DNA from: Winogradskyella forsetii
GTDB taxonomy: Bacteria > Bacteroidota > Bacteroidia > Flavobacteriales > Flavobacteriaceae
NCBI RefSeq assembly: GCF_013394595.1
Contig: NZ_CP053348.1
Coordinates: forward strand, 620,001 to 684,000
Length of the DNA stretch: 64,000 bases
Direction of reading: 5' to 3'
Shown: positions 54,962-63,980 of the stretch, one piece after another
How positions within the stretch are numbered: the first letter of the stretch is position 1
Layout of the letters: each line of letters opens with the position of its first letter
The notes under the pieces: generated by a model
What the model saw: only the letters and a program-made list of their open reading frames with translations
Database searches by the model: none
What the model was told of the DNA's origin: nothing
Program-made: the position numbers and the translations under genes

Positions 54962-54991
54962 CGAAAGCCTTTCTTTCGAGCGGCAAATATA
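54962..54991 (-). promoter_or_regulatory. rpsO promoter element and leader hairpin
   Basis: TATATTTG on the - strand (54991-54984) fits TAnnTTTG. Just downstream the transcript would fold CGAAAG (54978-54973) with CTTTCG (54967-54962), a 6-bp stem with a 5-base loop, starting 33 bases before the ATG. No TTG is found at -33. S15 often represses its own mRNA through leader structures, so the hairpin is a candidate. Confidence 0.45.
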
Positions 54992-55121
54992 GTGTTTTTT
55001 TGTGATTTGGGTTTTTTTTCGTAACTTTTTGATGTTAAATACAATAGTAACCATAATTTAATTCAGTTTACCCTTACTAAATAATAGCTTTCAGTAGATT
55101 AATCCTTGTAATTCTAACCAA

Positions 55122-56228
55122 ATGAAAGTGTCAAATCATCTGCGGAATTTCTCTAACGCTTACGACGTTTTAGAGCGCACATTTAATAATACCTACAATG
55201 GCATTGCTATTGTCAATTTAGACGGAAATTGGTTAAAAGTCAACGAGAGCGTCTGCGAAATTTTTGGATATACAAGATGGGAACTCTTCAATATGGACAT
55301 TAATAATATTGTCTATGCCGAAGATCTTGCGGTTCACGAAGAAAAATTTGAAAAACTTATCAATGGGGATATTGACAAATACCGTGTAAAACAGCGTTAT
55401 TTTCATAAAGATGGTTCCATTATTTGGATGTTGATTTCAGTGTCCTTAGTTTACTTTAAGGAAGGTAGGCCTCACATGATTTGGCAATTTAACGATGTGA
55501 CCAATCGCCAAAAAAGTCAGGATAAACTAAAGCTGATGTTAAGGGTCGCAAAAGAACAAAATGAGCGGTTGACGTCTTTTGCCAACATTGTGACCCATAA
55601 TTTAAGGTCGCATTCTGGTAATTTATCATCTTTAACTGACTTTCTAGAAGAGGATTACTCTAATTTAAGCCAGAATGAGAATTTTCAATTATTGAAAACG
55701 GCTATTGAAAATTTACAAGAAACAGTATCTCATTTAACCGAGGTGGCAAGAATTAAGGAAATTGAAGATTCTAAAATGGAATCCCTTAATCTTTATGACT
55801 TTGCGGAAAAAGCGACCTATAATATTATTGCATTAGCGCAGAATGCAGAAGCCATAATATATAATGAAATTGATGAAGATGTCTGTATAAAAGGCATTCC
55901 AGCATACCTCGATAGTATCATTCTTAATTTTCTTACCAATGCCATAAAATATAAATCAGACAAAAGAAGGCTCATTATTGAACTAAGATCTATTATTCAG
56001 GATGATTTTGTGGTACTCACTATTAAAGATAATGGTCTTGGTATAGATTTAGATAAATTTGGAGACACCCTTTTTCAAATGTATAAAACCTTCCATAATA
56101 ACAAAGATGCTATTGGTATAGGGCTTTTTATAACAAAAAATCACATTGAATCGTTAGGCGGAAAAATAGAAGTGAAAAGTGAGGTTGATGTTGGAACCGA
56201 ATTTTCTATCTGTTTTAAGAAAGCTTAA
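55122..56228 (+). CDS. PAS-domain sensor histidine kinase (copy 1)
   Basis: 368 residues, soluble. One PAS/PAC domain (about 12-135; D-G-N-W-L-K-V-N-E-S, F-G-Y-T, F-H-K-D-G-S). Dimerisation helix with phospho-acceptor H159 in I-V-T-H-N-L-R-S-H. ATPase with L-N-F-L-T-N-A-I-K-Y-K-S (N box), D-N-G-L-G-I-D (G1) and G-I-G-L-F-I-T-K (G2). The next gene is a paralogue of the same layout. No response regulator is adjacent. Confidence 0.93.
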   Translation: MKVSNHLRNFSNAYDVLERTFNNTYNGIAIVNLDGNWLKVNESVCEIFGYTRWELFNMDINNIVYAEDLAVHEEKFEKLINGDIDKYRVKQRYFHKDGSIIWMLISVSLVYFKEGRPHMIWQFNDVTNRQKSQDKLKLMLRVAKEQNERLTSFANIVTHNLRSHSGNLSSLTDFLEEDYSNLSQNENFQLLKTAIENLQETVSHLTEVARIKEIEDSKMESLNLYDFAEKATYNIIALAQNAEAIIYNEIDEDVCIKGIPAYLDSIILNFLTNAIKYKSDKRRLIIELRSIIQDDFVVLTIKDNGLGIDLDKFGDTLFQMYKTFHNNKDAIGIGLFITKNHIESLGGKIEVKSEVDVGTEFSICFKKA

Positions 56229-56341
56229 AAAGTGCACCATCGCTCAGATGTATTTGGTTAAAAGTTGTAAAATTATATGCATTTGAGCTAATAGTACCTA
56301 TTGATCTTAATTATTTTTGAATGTTAACTTGAATCCTTTCT

Positions 56342-57469
56342 ATGCCAAAACAAATTGAATTATATAAAAATAAACTTTTTCAGAACATTTTTAAATATGC
56401 CAATGGTGGAATCGCAATTGTTAGTCCTAAAGGCAAATGGATAAAGGCGAATCAAAGTGTACTGGACTTATTGGGTTATACAAAGGAGGAATTTTACCAA
56501 ATGAGTTTTCAGGATATAACACATCGTGATGATTTGGAGCTGGATTTAAAATCTATGCAGCAACTCATAGATGGGGAAATAAATAATTATCAAATTGAAA
56601 AACGTTATTTCCATAAAAAAGGCTATGTGGTTTGGGCCTTGCTATCGGTTTCTTTAGTGAGAGACGAAACTGATGAACCTATCTATTTTATTTCACAGAT
56701 AACAGATATTTCTGAGCAGAAATCGGCGACCTGGCACATGGAATTTTTAATGAATGTTATTAAAGGTCAAAATGAAAAGCTAAAGGATTTCGCACACATT
56801 GCCACCCATGATATCAGGACACATGCTGGTAATTTGAGTTCTATTACAGAATTTTTGGAAGAAGAATTAGAGGACATCTTAATTTCGAATGAAAATTATA
56901 AGATGCTGAAGGACTCATTGTCTAATCTTAATGAAACCCTTAACCATTTGAATTTAATTAGACTAGATAAACCAAAGAAATTTAATGCGCTAAATCAGTT
57001 ATCACTTTACCAATACGTAGAGAATTCTATATATAACGTAAGTGCCTTGGTAAAAAAGGAAAATGGTACAATTATCAATAATGTTGATAAAGACTTGAAA
57101 ATTTTGGGTATAGAAGCTTACTTGGATAGCATTATTTTAAATTTTCTAACCAATGCCATAAAATATAAGTCAGAGAAAAGATTACCAATTATTGAGCTTA
57201 CGAGTGCTTTGAAAGATGAATATTTGGTTCTTAAGATAAAAGACAATGGTTTGGGCATTGATCTAAACACTCATAGTGATAAATTGTTTACATTAAATGG
57301 TACTTTTCATGAACATCATGATTCTAGAGGTGTAGGGTTGTACATTACCAAAAACCATATAGAAAGTATTGGCGGCAAAGTGGAAGTAGAAAGTGAAGTC
57401 GGTAAAGGGACATGTTTTTCAATTTACTTTTTAAGTGCTAAAAATTATATGCATCCTGTTTTAAGCTGA
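56342..57469 (+). CDS. PAS-domain sensor histidine kinase (copy 2)
   Basis: 375 residues, soluble. PAS/PAC domain (K-G-K-W-I-K-A-N-Q-S, L-G-Y-T-K-E-E, F-H-K-K-G) then H156 in I-A-T-H-D-I-R-T-H, N box L-N-F-L-T-N-A-I-K-Y-K-S, G1 D-N-G-L-G-I-D and G2 G-V-G-L-Y-I-T-K. Same order and length as copy 1, so the pair is a tandem duplication that has diverged, mostly in the PAS domain and the dimerisation helix. A 113-bp gap separates them. The input signal and partner are unknown. Confidence 0.93.
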   Translation: MPKQIELYKNKLFQNIFKYANGGIAIVSPKGKWIKANQSVLDLLGYTKEEFYQMSFQDITHRDDLELDLKSMQQLIDGEINNYQIEKRYFHKKGYVVWALLSVSLVRDETDEPIYFISQITDISEQKSATWHMEFLMNVIKGQNEKLKDFAHIATHDIRTHAGNLSSITEFLEEELEDILISNENYKMLKDSLSNLNETLNHLNLIRLDKPKKFNALNQLSLYQYVENSIYNVSALVKKENGTIINNVDKDLKILGIEAYLDSIILNFLTNAIKYKSEKRLPIIELTSALKDEYLVLKIKDNGLGIDLNTHSDKLFTLNGTFHEHHDSRGVGLYITKNHIESIGGKVEVESEVGKGTCFSIYFLSAKNYMHPVLS

Positions 57470-57740
57470 AAATAGATTATACCATTTTTTTAAGAACGAT
57501 AAATACCTTACTAGAAACTGTTTTCATGTCATAAGGGTGGCGTAAATTAAAGAAATTGATGGTACTAAATACTAAGTTTCATTCTAGATGGTTATGCAAA
57601 GGAAACATCCTATTACCGTGGTTCAGAACACATAATTCAATGGAAAAATGAATAATTTTTTTCAATGATTAAACCTTTTGTTAAACTCTTAGTCTTAACA
57701 ATATATTAACAATGAACTCGTTACATGTGAATAGCTTATT

Positions 57741-58658
57741 ATGAGCACATTAAAAAAAGTTGTCATGAAAACATTACATCACAAAATCGAAAGAATGATA
57801 AGCAATGATTTGGGAAAAAATTTTAATTCATTTAAAAGAGCAGTGCTAAGTCTTGCGGTTTTAAGTTTAATGTTTACTTCTTGTAGCAATGACAGTAATA
57901 CCATAGAACCCGAAAGCCAACTGGAAGCAACTTTAGAGTTACAGCGTTCAGCCGAAATCGATCAAATTGATATCGTCTTGGGCGATCTCGTTATTGAGGT
58001 TTATGAAGAGCAAGAATCTGGTATTGCCGATAGAAATCCACAAGATGGAACTATTCCAGGATGTGTGACTATTACGATTGTGGCTCAACAAAGTTATCGT
58101 CAGGTCACTTTAGATTTTGGTAGTGAAGGTTGCCTAGTGCGGGGACATTTGGTACGCGGACAAATAATATTTGATTATACCAGAGATCCCGGAGCACAAC
58201 AAATTATGATTAACTATAATTTATTGGATTTTTACTTTGATGCCAAAAGCGTGGTTGCAAGTCGCTCTATTTTAAGGGAGCGATCTAACGATAACGGAAA
58301 CCCACAGTTTACGCATAGTCTAGATATCACTGTAATTTGGCCAAATGGAGCGGAAGCTGCAAGGGCAGGTACAAAAATTAGAGAATGGGTTGAAGGATTT
58401 AGTACAGCTGATTTCAGTGACAATATTTTTGAAATCACAGGGAATTGGAACGCAACTTTTGTCAATGGTAATTCTCATACATACACCGTGTTAAACCCTA
58501 TACGCAGAGCGGTTAGTTGTCCTTATTTTGGTAGTGGTACTTTTGATGTACAACGAACCAATTTTGGTGGTATATTGGATTATGGAGATGGAGCGTGTGA
58601 TGACCAAGCCACCTTTACTTTTAACAATGGTGTAGAAATACCGATTACTTTAAATTAG
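57741..58658 (+). CDS. Hypothetical lipoprotein
   Basis: 305 residues. The signal is L-S-L-A-V-L-S-L-M-F-T-S-C48 with the lipobox Cys; starts at 57741, 57765 or 57795 are possible, and the last gives the most usual signal length. The mature part is mostly beta with repeated I-V-I/T-I-T-I strands, G-C-V-T-I-T and a late G-T-F-D-V-Q-R. Four Cys are in the mature part. Not a recognised family; outer-membrane or periplasmic location is inferred. Confidence 0.75.
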   Translation: MSTLKKVVMKTLHHKIERMISNDLGKNFNSFKRAVLSLAVLSLMFTSCSNDSNTIEPESQLEATLELQRSAEIDQIDIVLGDLVIEVYEEQESGIADRNPQDGTIPGCVTITIVAQQSYRQVTLDFGSEGCLVRGHLVRGQIIFDYTRDPGAQQIMINYNLLDFYFDAKSVVASRSILRERSNDNGNPQFTHSLDITVIWPNGAEAARAGTKIREWVEGFSTADFSDNIFEITGNWNATFVNGNSHTYTVLNPIRRAVSCPYFGSGTFDVQRTNFGGILDYGDGACDDQATFTFNNGVEIPITLN

Positions 58659-58689
58659 TAATTGTCAGTTTCGGTTGATTAGAATAAAA

Positions 58690-58735
58690 AAAGCGAGCCT
58701 ACTTCGACTACACTCAGTAACCGACGGCTCGCTTT
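58690..58735. terminator. Shared terminator of the lipoprotein gene and accD
   Basis: 10-bp perfect stem AAAGCGAGCC (58690-58699) / GGCTCGCTTT (58726-58735). The 26-base loop is a copy of the ACTTCGACTACACTCAGTAACC repeat. T-rich flanks on both strands suggest it serves convergent genes. The repeat looks inserted in an older terminator. Confidence 0.75.
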
Positions 58736-58741
58736 ATGTTT

Positions 58742-59602
58742 TTAGGCAGTTCGTATGGGTTGATTCTTTATCAAATCGAGATATAGATTTACTTTTTTCT
58801 TTAAGTCTCTTCGATGTGTTATGAAGTCCAGGAAACCATGTTCCAATAAAAATTCGGAAGTCTGGAATCCTTCAGGTAATTCTTTTCCAGTTGTATCGCG
58901 TACAATTCTTGGACCAGCAAAACCGATTAACGCGCCAGGTTCAGCTATATTGATATCGCCTAACATTGCAAAAGAGGCTGTTGTACCACCAGTTGTTGGA
59001 TCTGTACATAGTGAAATGTAAGGAATGCCAGCATCGGCCAATTGTGCTAGTTTTACAGAGGTTTTAGCTAATTGCATTAAGGATAAAGCAGCTTCCATCA
59101 TTCTGGCACCTCCAGATTTACTAATGATCATCAATGGGATTTTCTTTTTCAAGGAATAATCTGCCGCTCTAGCGATTTTTTCGCCAACAACACTTCCCAT
59201 GGAACCACCAATAAAACTAAAATCCATACAAGCAATCACTAAATCTTCTCCATTAGATTTGCCAACAGCTGTACGTACGGCATCTTTTAGATTGGTTTTT
59301 TCTTGGGCGGCCTTTAAGCGGTCCGGATATTTTTTGGTGTCTTCAAATTTTAGTGGATCCTTAGAGGTTAAATTAGGATCTAGCTCTTTATATTTATTAT
59401 CATCAAACAGAATCTGAAAATATTCATTACTACCAATTCTCACATGATAACCATCTTCTGGACTTACATAAAAATTCTGTTCAAGTTCTTTAGTGTCTAT
59501 TATTTTTCCTGTAGGAGATTTGTACCAAAGGCCCTTCGGCGTGTCTTTCTTTTCTTCCGTAGAAGTATGTATACCTTTTTCTTTTCTTTTAAACCAAGCC
59601 AT
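58742..59602 (-). CDS. accD: Acetyl-CoA carboxylase carboxyltransferase subunit beta
   Basis: 286 residues. Part of the carboxyltransferase making malonyl-CoA. The crotonase-like core is clear: [33 protein letters not shown] and L-D-F-I-T-H-R. The N-terminal region that in E. coli is a four-Cys zinc ribbon is here W-Y-K-S-P-T-G-K with no Cys at all in the first 70 residues. The start ATG 59602 is conserved (M-A-W-F-K-R). Stands alone. Confidence 0.95.
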   Translation of the reverse strand: MAWFKRKEKGIHTSTEEKKDTPKGLWYKSPTGKIIDTKELEQNFYVSPEDGYHVRIGSNEYFQILFDDNKYKELDPNLTSKDPLKFEDTKKYPDRLKAAQEKTNLKDAVRTAVGKSNGEDLVIACMDFSFIGGSMGSVVGEKIARAADYSLKKKIPLMIISKSGGARMMEAALSLMQLAKTSVKLAQLADAGIPYISLCTDPTTGGTTASFAMLGDINIAEPGALIGFAGPRIVRDTTGKELPEGFQTSEFLLEHGFLDFITHRRDLKKKVNLYLDLIKNQPIRTA

Positions 59603-59677
59603 ATCGATTTAATATTTAGGATTTACGATTTTAGATTTGAAAAATCGTTGTTATTAGTTTTAGTTAGTTGTAGTTTG

Positions 59678-59685
59678 CAAATGTA
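59678..59685 (-). promoter_or_regulatory. accD candidate -7 element
   Basis: TACATTTG on the - strand (59685-59678) fits TAnnTTTG, about 75 bases before the accD ATG. No TTG at -33. Confidence 0.35.
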
Positions 59686-59770
59686 TAAGGTGCAAACTTA
59701 CTGTTTTATTAAATATAACTCAAAAATTGAGAAAAGTATCTTAAAATTTGAATTTTCTAGGCAAATAAAA

Positions 59771-59805
59771 ACCCATTAAAACTCTGATATTAAGTTCTAA
59801 TGGGT
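59771..59805 (-). terminator. fbaA terminator
   Basis: 8-bp stem ACCCATTA (59771-59778) / TAATGGGT (59798-59805) with a short inner stem, followed on the - strand by TTTTTATTT. It lies 25 bp past the fbaA stop. Confidence 0.8.
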
Positions 59806-59829
59806 CTTCAAAAATTAAATATAATTTGC

Positions 59830-60897
59830 TTATAATGTATCTACATTATTCAAATCTTCAAACGCTTTTTTAAGTCTTTCCACAAAAGCATCTTCTCCTT
59901 TACGTAACCAAACACGTGGATCGTAGTATTTTTTGTTAGGCACATCATTTCCGTCTGGATTGCCAATTTGGGTTTGCAAATAGTCTTTTTTATCCTGAAC
60001 GTAATCTCTAACGCCACTTAAAAAAGCCCATTGCATATCTGTATCGATGTTCATTTTAATAACGCCATAGCTAATACCTTCTCTTATTTCTTCAACTGTA
60101 GAACCAGATCCACCATGGAAAACGAAATCAATATGATTGTGCTCAACACCATATTTCTTGGTGATATGGTCTTGGGAATTTTTTAAGATTTTCGGTGTTA
60201 ATTTGACATTTCCAGGTCTGTAAACACCATGTACATTTCCAAAAGCTGCTGCAATTGTAAACTGATCACTTACTTTGCTTAACTCTTCATAAGCATAAGC
60301 CACTTCTTCAGGTTGGGTGTATAGTTTAGAATCGTCAACATCTGTGTTGTCCACACCATCTTCTTCGCCACCTGTAATTCCTAATTCAATCTCTAGAGTC
60401 ATACCCATTTTGCTCATGCGCTCAAGATATTTTTTACAGATTTCTATGTTTTCTTCTAGCGGTTCTTCAGATAAATCAATCATGTGGGAACTGTATAGCG
60501 ATTTTCCTGTTTCCTTAAAATGTTGTTCGCTAGCATCTAAAAGACCATCAATCCAAGGTAATAATTTCTTAGCACAATGATCGGTATGTAAAATTACAGG
60601 TACACCATAAGCTTCTGCTAATTGATGCACATGTTTTGCGCCTGCTATAGCACCTTGTATAGCAGCTTGCTGACCTTCATTACTCAAGCCTTTACCTGCA
60701 TTAAATTGGGCACCACCATTAGAAAATTGAATAATGACAGGAGCGTTTAAATCTCTAGCAGTTTCTAATACGCCATTTATAGTGTTAGAACCAATAACGT
60801 TAACAGCTGGTAAGGCAAAGCCTTTTGCTTTCGCATAATTGAATATATTCTGAACTTCTTTACCTGTAGCAACTCCAGGTTTAATATTGTGACTCAT
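59830..60897 (-). CDS. fbaA: Class II fructose-bisphosphate aldolase
   Basis: 355 residues. Zinc-dependent cleavage of fructose-1,6-bisphosphate to DHAP and G3P. Metal and catalytic sites: L-H-T-D-H-C-A-K-K-L (D and H, about 107-116), E-I-E-L-G-I-T-G-G-E-E-D-G-V-D, G-N-V-H-G-V-Y and F-H-G-G-S-G-S, then K-M-N-I-D-T-D. The length and the E-x-E-D-G-V insert identify the E. coli FbaA type (class IIa). Single gene with its own promoter and terminator. Confidence 0.97.
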   Translation of the reverse strand: MSHNIKPGVATGKEVQNIFNYAKAKGFALPAVNVIGSNTINGVLETARDLNAPVIIQFSNGGAQFNAGKGLSNEGQQAAIQGAIAGAKHVHQLAEAYGVPVILHTDHCAKKLLPWIDGLLDASEQHFKETGKSLYSSHMIDLSEEPLEENIEICKKYLERMSKMGMTLEIELGITGGEEDGVDNTDVDDSKLYTQPEEVAYAYEELSKVSDQFTIAAAFGNVHGVYRPGNVKLTPKILKNSQDHITKKYGVEHNHIDFVFHGGSGSTVEEIREGISYGVIKMNIDTDMQWAFLSGVRDYVQDKKDYLQTQIGNPDGNDVPNKKYYDPRVWLRKGEDAFVERLKKAFEDLNNVDTL

Positions 60898-61433
60898 AAT
60901 GTTATGGTTTTTGGATTGAAAATTTTAGATATCAAAAATACGTAAATTTTGAGTATTTATAATCTCTAAACTAGTATAAAATGCCGAAAACGTTATCGTT
61001 TTGGTGTGTTTATACACTTTTGAGTTCTAAAAATTAATTTGTCGCTATTGTGGAATAATGCTGTACGATATAAGACAATAGACCGCTGCGCTGCTAGAAT
61101 CAAGAACAAACCTGCCTTCCGGAAAGACAGGGACTAAATTCTAACTAACTGAGAAACAGAATTAAAATCATTTTACCTTTTTTATAATTCATAAATTTTA
61201 AAATCGAAAGGTTCACAAAGATTTACGCAAAGGGCGAGTGCATTAAAACTTCAAAATTAAACACCTAGCGAACCTGGCGGTTAAATTTTATTCTGAAAAT
61301 CAGTAGGTAATGTCGAAAACTGCATATTGACTGGTTACACATTTCAATACAATACACAAAATTTTATCAGCTCGTGATTTAGTGAAGTCTTGATTCCAAT
61401 AGCTTAAAGCACTCGGTCTCATGCCTTTCATAT
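60898..61433. other. 536-bp gap between fbaA and tamL
   Basis: Besides the fbaA promoter there are three degenerate intergenic repeats: ACCGCTGCGCTGCTAGAATC (61082-61101), CCTGCCTTCCGGAAAGACAGG (61110-61130), and GGTTCACAAAGATTTACGCA (61210-61229) with AGCGAACCTGGCGGTTAAAT (61267-61286). I see no gene. A terminator for tamL is not evident. Confidence 0.6.
60933..60962 (-). promoter_or_regulatory. fbaA promoter
   Basis: On the - strand TATTTTTG (60940-60933) fits TAnnTTTG, and a TTA (60962-60960, one change from TTG) stands 19 bases upstream. It is about 35 bases before the fbaA ATG. Confidence 0.5.
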
Positions 61434-63980
61434 CTAAAAAGGATAGTTGATACCAATATTGTAAACCGCATTACTAAAATTATAGTCTCGAAACCAACGT
61501 TTGCTCTGAACTTGTGAAGGGTCATAAGTTTTAAAACCGACATCGAAACGTAGTACAAAAAAATCAAAGTCGTATCGCAAGCCAAAGCCAGAGCCTAAAG
61601 CAATATCTCTTAATGAGTCAAAACTGGTTAATGTAGCAGCATCTTCTTCAACATTGTCTAAAACATTCCATATGTTTCCAGCATCTGCAAAAATAGCGCC
61701 TTGAAATGCACCAAATAGGCTAAAGCGTTGTTCTGCACTTAGATGGAGTTTAAAGTTCGCTTCATTGAATTCATTAGTCGTTTTGGAGCTTCCTGGACCT
61801 AAATTATAAGCCGTCCAAGCTCTATTGTCGTTTGGTCCACCAGCAAAGAAACTTTCAGCAAAAGGAATACTGTTGGAGTTGCCATAAGGAATAGCCACAC
61901 CAACATAACTACGGAAGGCAAATACATTTTTTCTCCCTAAATCAACATACTTAATGTAATCTACTTCGGCTTTGACATATTGGGAGAACGCCACTCCAAA
62001 GACTTCGTAATTGCCATCGTCATTTTTCGTTAAGCCTGCAATATTTGAAATGCTAGAAAGGAGATTACCTGCTAACTCTAGGCGCCATTTAAAAACAGAG
62101 AAATCATTATCAAATATATTGTTGCGCTTATCTATTTTATAGTCGAAACTTGTAGAGAAAATAAGGTTGTTTTCAGTAAGTCGTTCTTTGCGCTCATCTA
62201 TATTATTTACGGTTAAATAATCATCATCACTTGCAGATAAACTGGTGTTTCCCACCAAAACATCATCAATAAAAACATCAGCTGGCTGATAGCGATTTGA
62301 CCCTAATTCGTCATTCTGTAAAAAAGCATCGTTGGGTATATAATTAATATCGCGTGCAATGGAGTTTAATCTGCTAAAAGAGTTTTGATAAACCCCAAAG
62401 TAATTACTGGTATTTAAGTTTTTTACAAAGTTCACATTAAACAGTTCTAGAGTGTTGGTGACCGTTTTTGAAGGAAACCAGTTATAACTAAATATACCTG
62501 AGAGCGATTGTTTGTCTAAGCCAATATTTTGTTGGCTTGTCGCAGAAATGCTCATAGCTGTGCTTGGAGACATGTATTTCGGGATAATTTTATCGGTGTT
62601 AAATGGGCTGAATAACCTCGGAATGGTTAAACGAATATTGCCACCAAATTCATTAATATCAAAAAAAGCAGATTCAGGATCATTTCGCGTTTTCGAAGCA
62701 CCTATGGCTGCGATTCCCGATATTTCCAAAGTTTCTGCGCCTCTAAAAATATTTCGTATTTTTAATCCTGCACTGAATGAAAATCCTATCGTTTGAATAT
62801 TACTAGTGTTGATTTCTGGATCAAAACTTAAACCGTATTGCTTTTTGGGTTCTAAATAAATATTAGCGGTAAGTGTAGTGTCCTCTTCATTTTCAATAAA
62901 ATCAACATTTGGATATCTAAACATTTGTAGGTCATTAAGATATCGGGAAGTCCTACTTTGAGCTAAAGCACTAAAAGTGTCGCCTTTATTTATAAAAACA
63001 GCATCCGTCAACGCTTTAGGCCTGAATCTTAATTTTTCCTTACTGTAAAGGTTAAAATCTTTATAGGTTGTGGTGTCTGTTATTGGTTTGTTACGGTTGT
63101 TGAAATTGTCGTCCGTAAAAATATTGACCTCCTTTATTTTATAAATCTTAAAAGGCCTGGTGGTTGTAGAATCATCACCTCGTATGGTTCTATTTGCTAT
63201 AATAATATCGGTGTGTACTTTATGGTTGGTATTGATAGTATCCATTTCAAAACGAATATAATCTTGTCCAAAATGATAAAAACCAACGTTTCGTAAATAA
63301 CTGTTGATGCGCTCACGTTCCGTTTCGTAATTCTGTTCGTCATATTGTTCTCCTTTTTTCAGTAGTGAGTTTTTGCTGAATTTATCATAAAGCGAATCAA
63401 TCGCAGGACTACTGATATAAGGCGTAATGGAGTCTAATATGTAAGGTTTATGTTTTTTGACTTTGTAAGTGACCTGAGCCAATTTATTGCTGTCCTTGTC
63501 AACCTCGTAGGTAATTTCATTATTAAACCATCCCTTACTATAATAATATTTTCTCAGGTTACTAGCGGTTTTAATGGTTTTGTCCTCATTGTAAATGACA
63601 GGAGCTTCACCTGTACGCTTTAACCATGAATTAAAATTGCGACGTGATTCCATCAATTTGTCGAATTGTTTTTTGGAAAGTAGAGCCGTTCTTCGGTTTA
63701 CTTTGGAAGAATCGCTCAACACGTTGGCATATAATATGGAATCTATGTTGGGTCTGGCCAGATTGTAAATATGAAGTTTTAAAGGAAATCCCAAAAATCT
63801 TCGCATACCCGAATTGGTGCGTTGCGCAATGATATTATTAATACGCTCATCGGTCACTTTATCACCATCTTCCAGAATGGTGTTATTGGTAATAAGATGC
63901 TCATCACTTTTTACACGTTTTACGACATTACAAGAACTTAGCATAAATACGCATACCAAAACTAGTACATTCCGATACAT
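61434..63980 (-). CDS. tamL: TamL, lipidated TamA/BamA-family outer-membrane protein
   Basis: 848 residues. Lipoprotein signal with L-S-S-C17. Three POTRA-like parts (about 25-330: N-I-I-A-Q-R-T-N, then Y-Y-Y-S-K-G-W-F and Y-L-R-N-V-G-F-Y-H-F), followed by a 16-strand Omp85 barrel with A-G-G-P-N-D-N-R-A-W (the barrel-gate region R-G-x-R position) and final N-Y-P-F. It forms the outer-membrane half of a transport path with TamB; TamB is not in the window. The start is 20 bases inside the window end. Confidence 0.9.
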   Translation of the reverse strand: MYRNVLVLVCVFMLSSCNVVKRVKSDEHLITNNTILEDGDKVTDERINNIIAQRTNSGMRRFLGFPLKLHIYNLARPNIDSILYANVLSDSSKVNRRTALLSKKQFDKLMESRRNFNSWLKRTGEAPVIYNEDKTIKTASNLRKYYYSKGWFNNEITYEVDKDSNKLAQVTYKVKKHKPYILDSITPYISSPAIDSLYDKFSKNSLLKKGEQYDEQNYETERERINSYLRNVGFYHFGQDYIRFEMDTINTNHKVHTDIIIANRTIRGDDSTTTRPFKIYKIKEVNIFTDDNFNNRNKPITDTTTYKDFNLYSKEKLRFRPKALTDAVFINKGDTFSALAQSRTSRYLNDLQMFRYPNVDFIENEEDTTLTANIYLEPKKQYGLSFDPEINTSNIQTIGFSFSAGLKIRNIFRGAETLEISGIAAIGASKTRNDPESAFFDINEFGGNIRLTIPRLFSPFNTDKIIPKYMSPSTAMSISATSQQNIGLDKQSLSGIFSYNWFPSKTVTNTLELFNVNFVKNLNTSNYFGVYQNSFSRLNSIARDINYIPNDAFLQNDELGSNRYQPADVFIDDVLVGNTSLSASDDDYLTVNNIDERKERLTENNLIFSTSFDYKIDKRNNIFDNDFSVFKWRLELAGNLLSSISNIAGLTKNDDGNYEVFGVAFSQYVKAEVDYIKYVDLGRKNVFAFRSYVGVAIPYGNSNSIPFAESFFAGGPNDNRAWTAYNLGPGSSKTTNEFNEANFKLHLSAEQRFSLFGAFQGAIFADAGNIWNVLDNVEEDAATLTSFDSLRDIALGSGFGLRYDFDFFVLRFDVGFKTYDPSQVQSKRWFRDYNFSNAVYNIGINYPF

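Noticed and set aside
61379..61585. A - strand 68-codon frame overlapping the tamL end
   Set aside because: It overlaps the highly typical barrel end of TamL in another frame and has no independent support.
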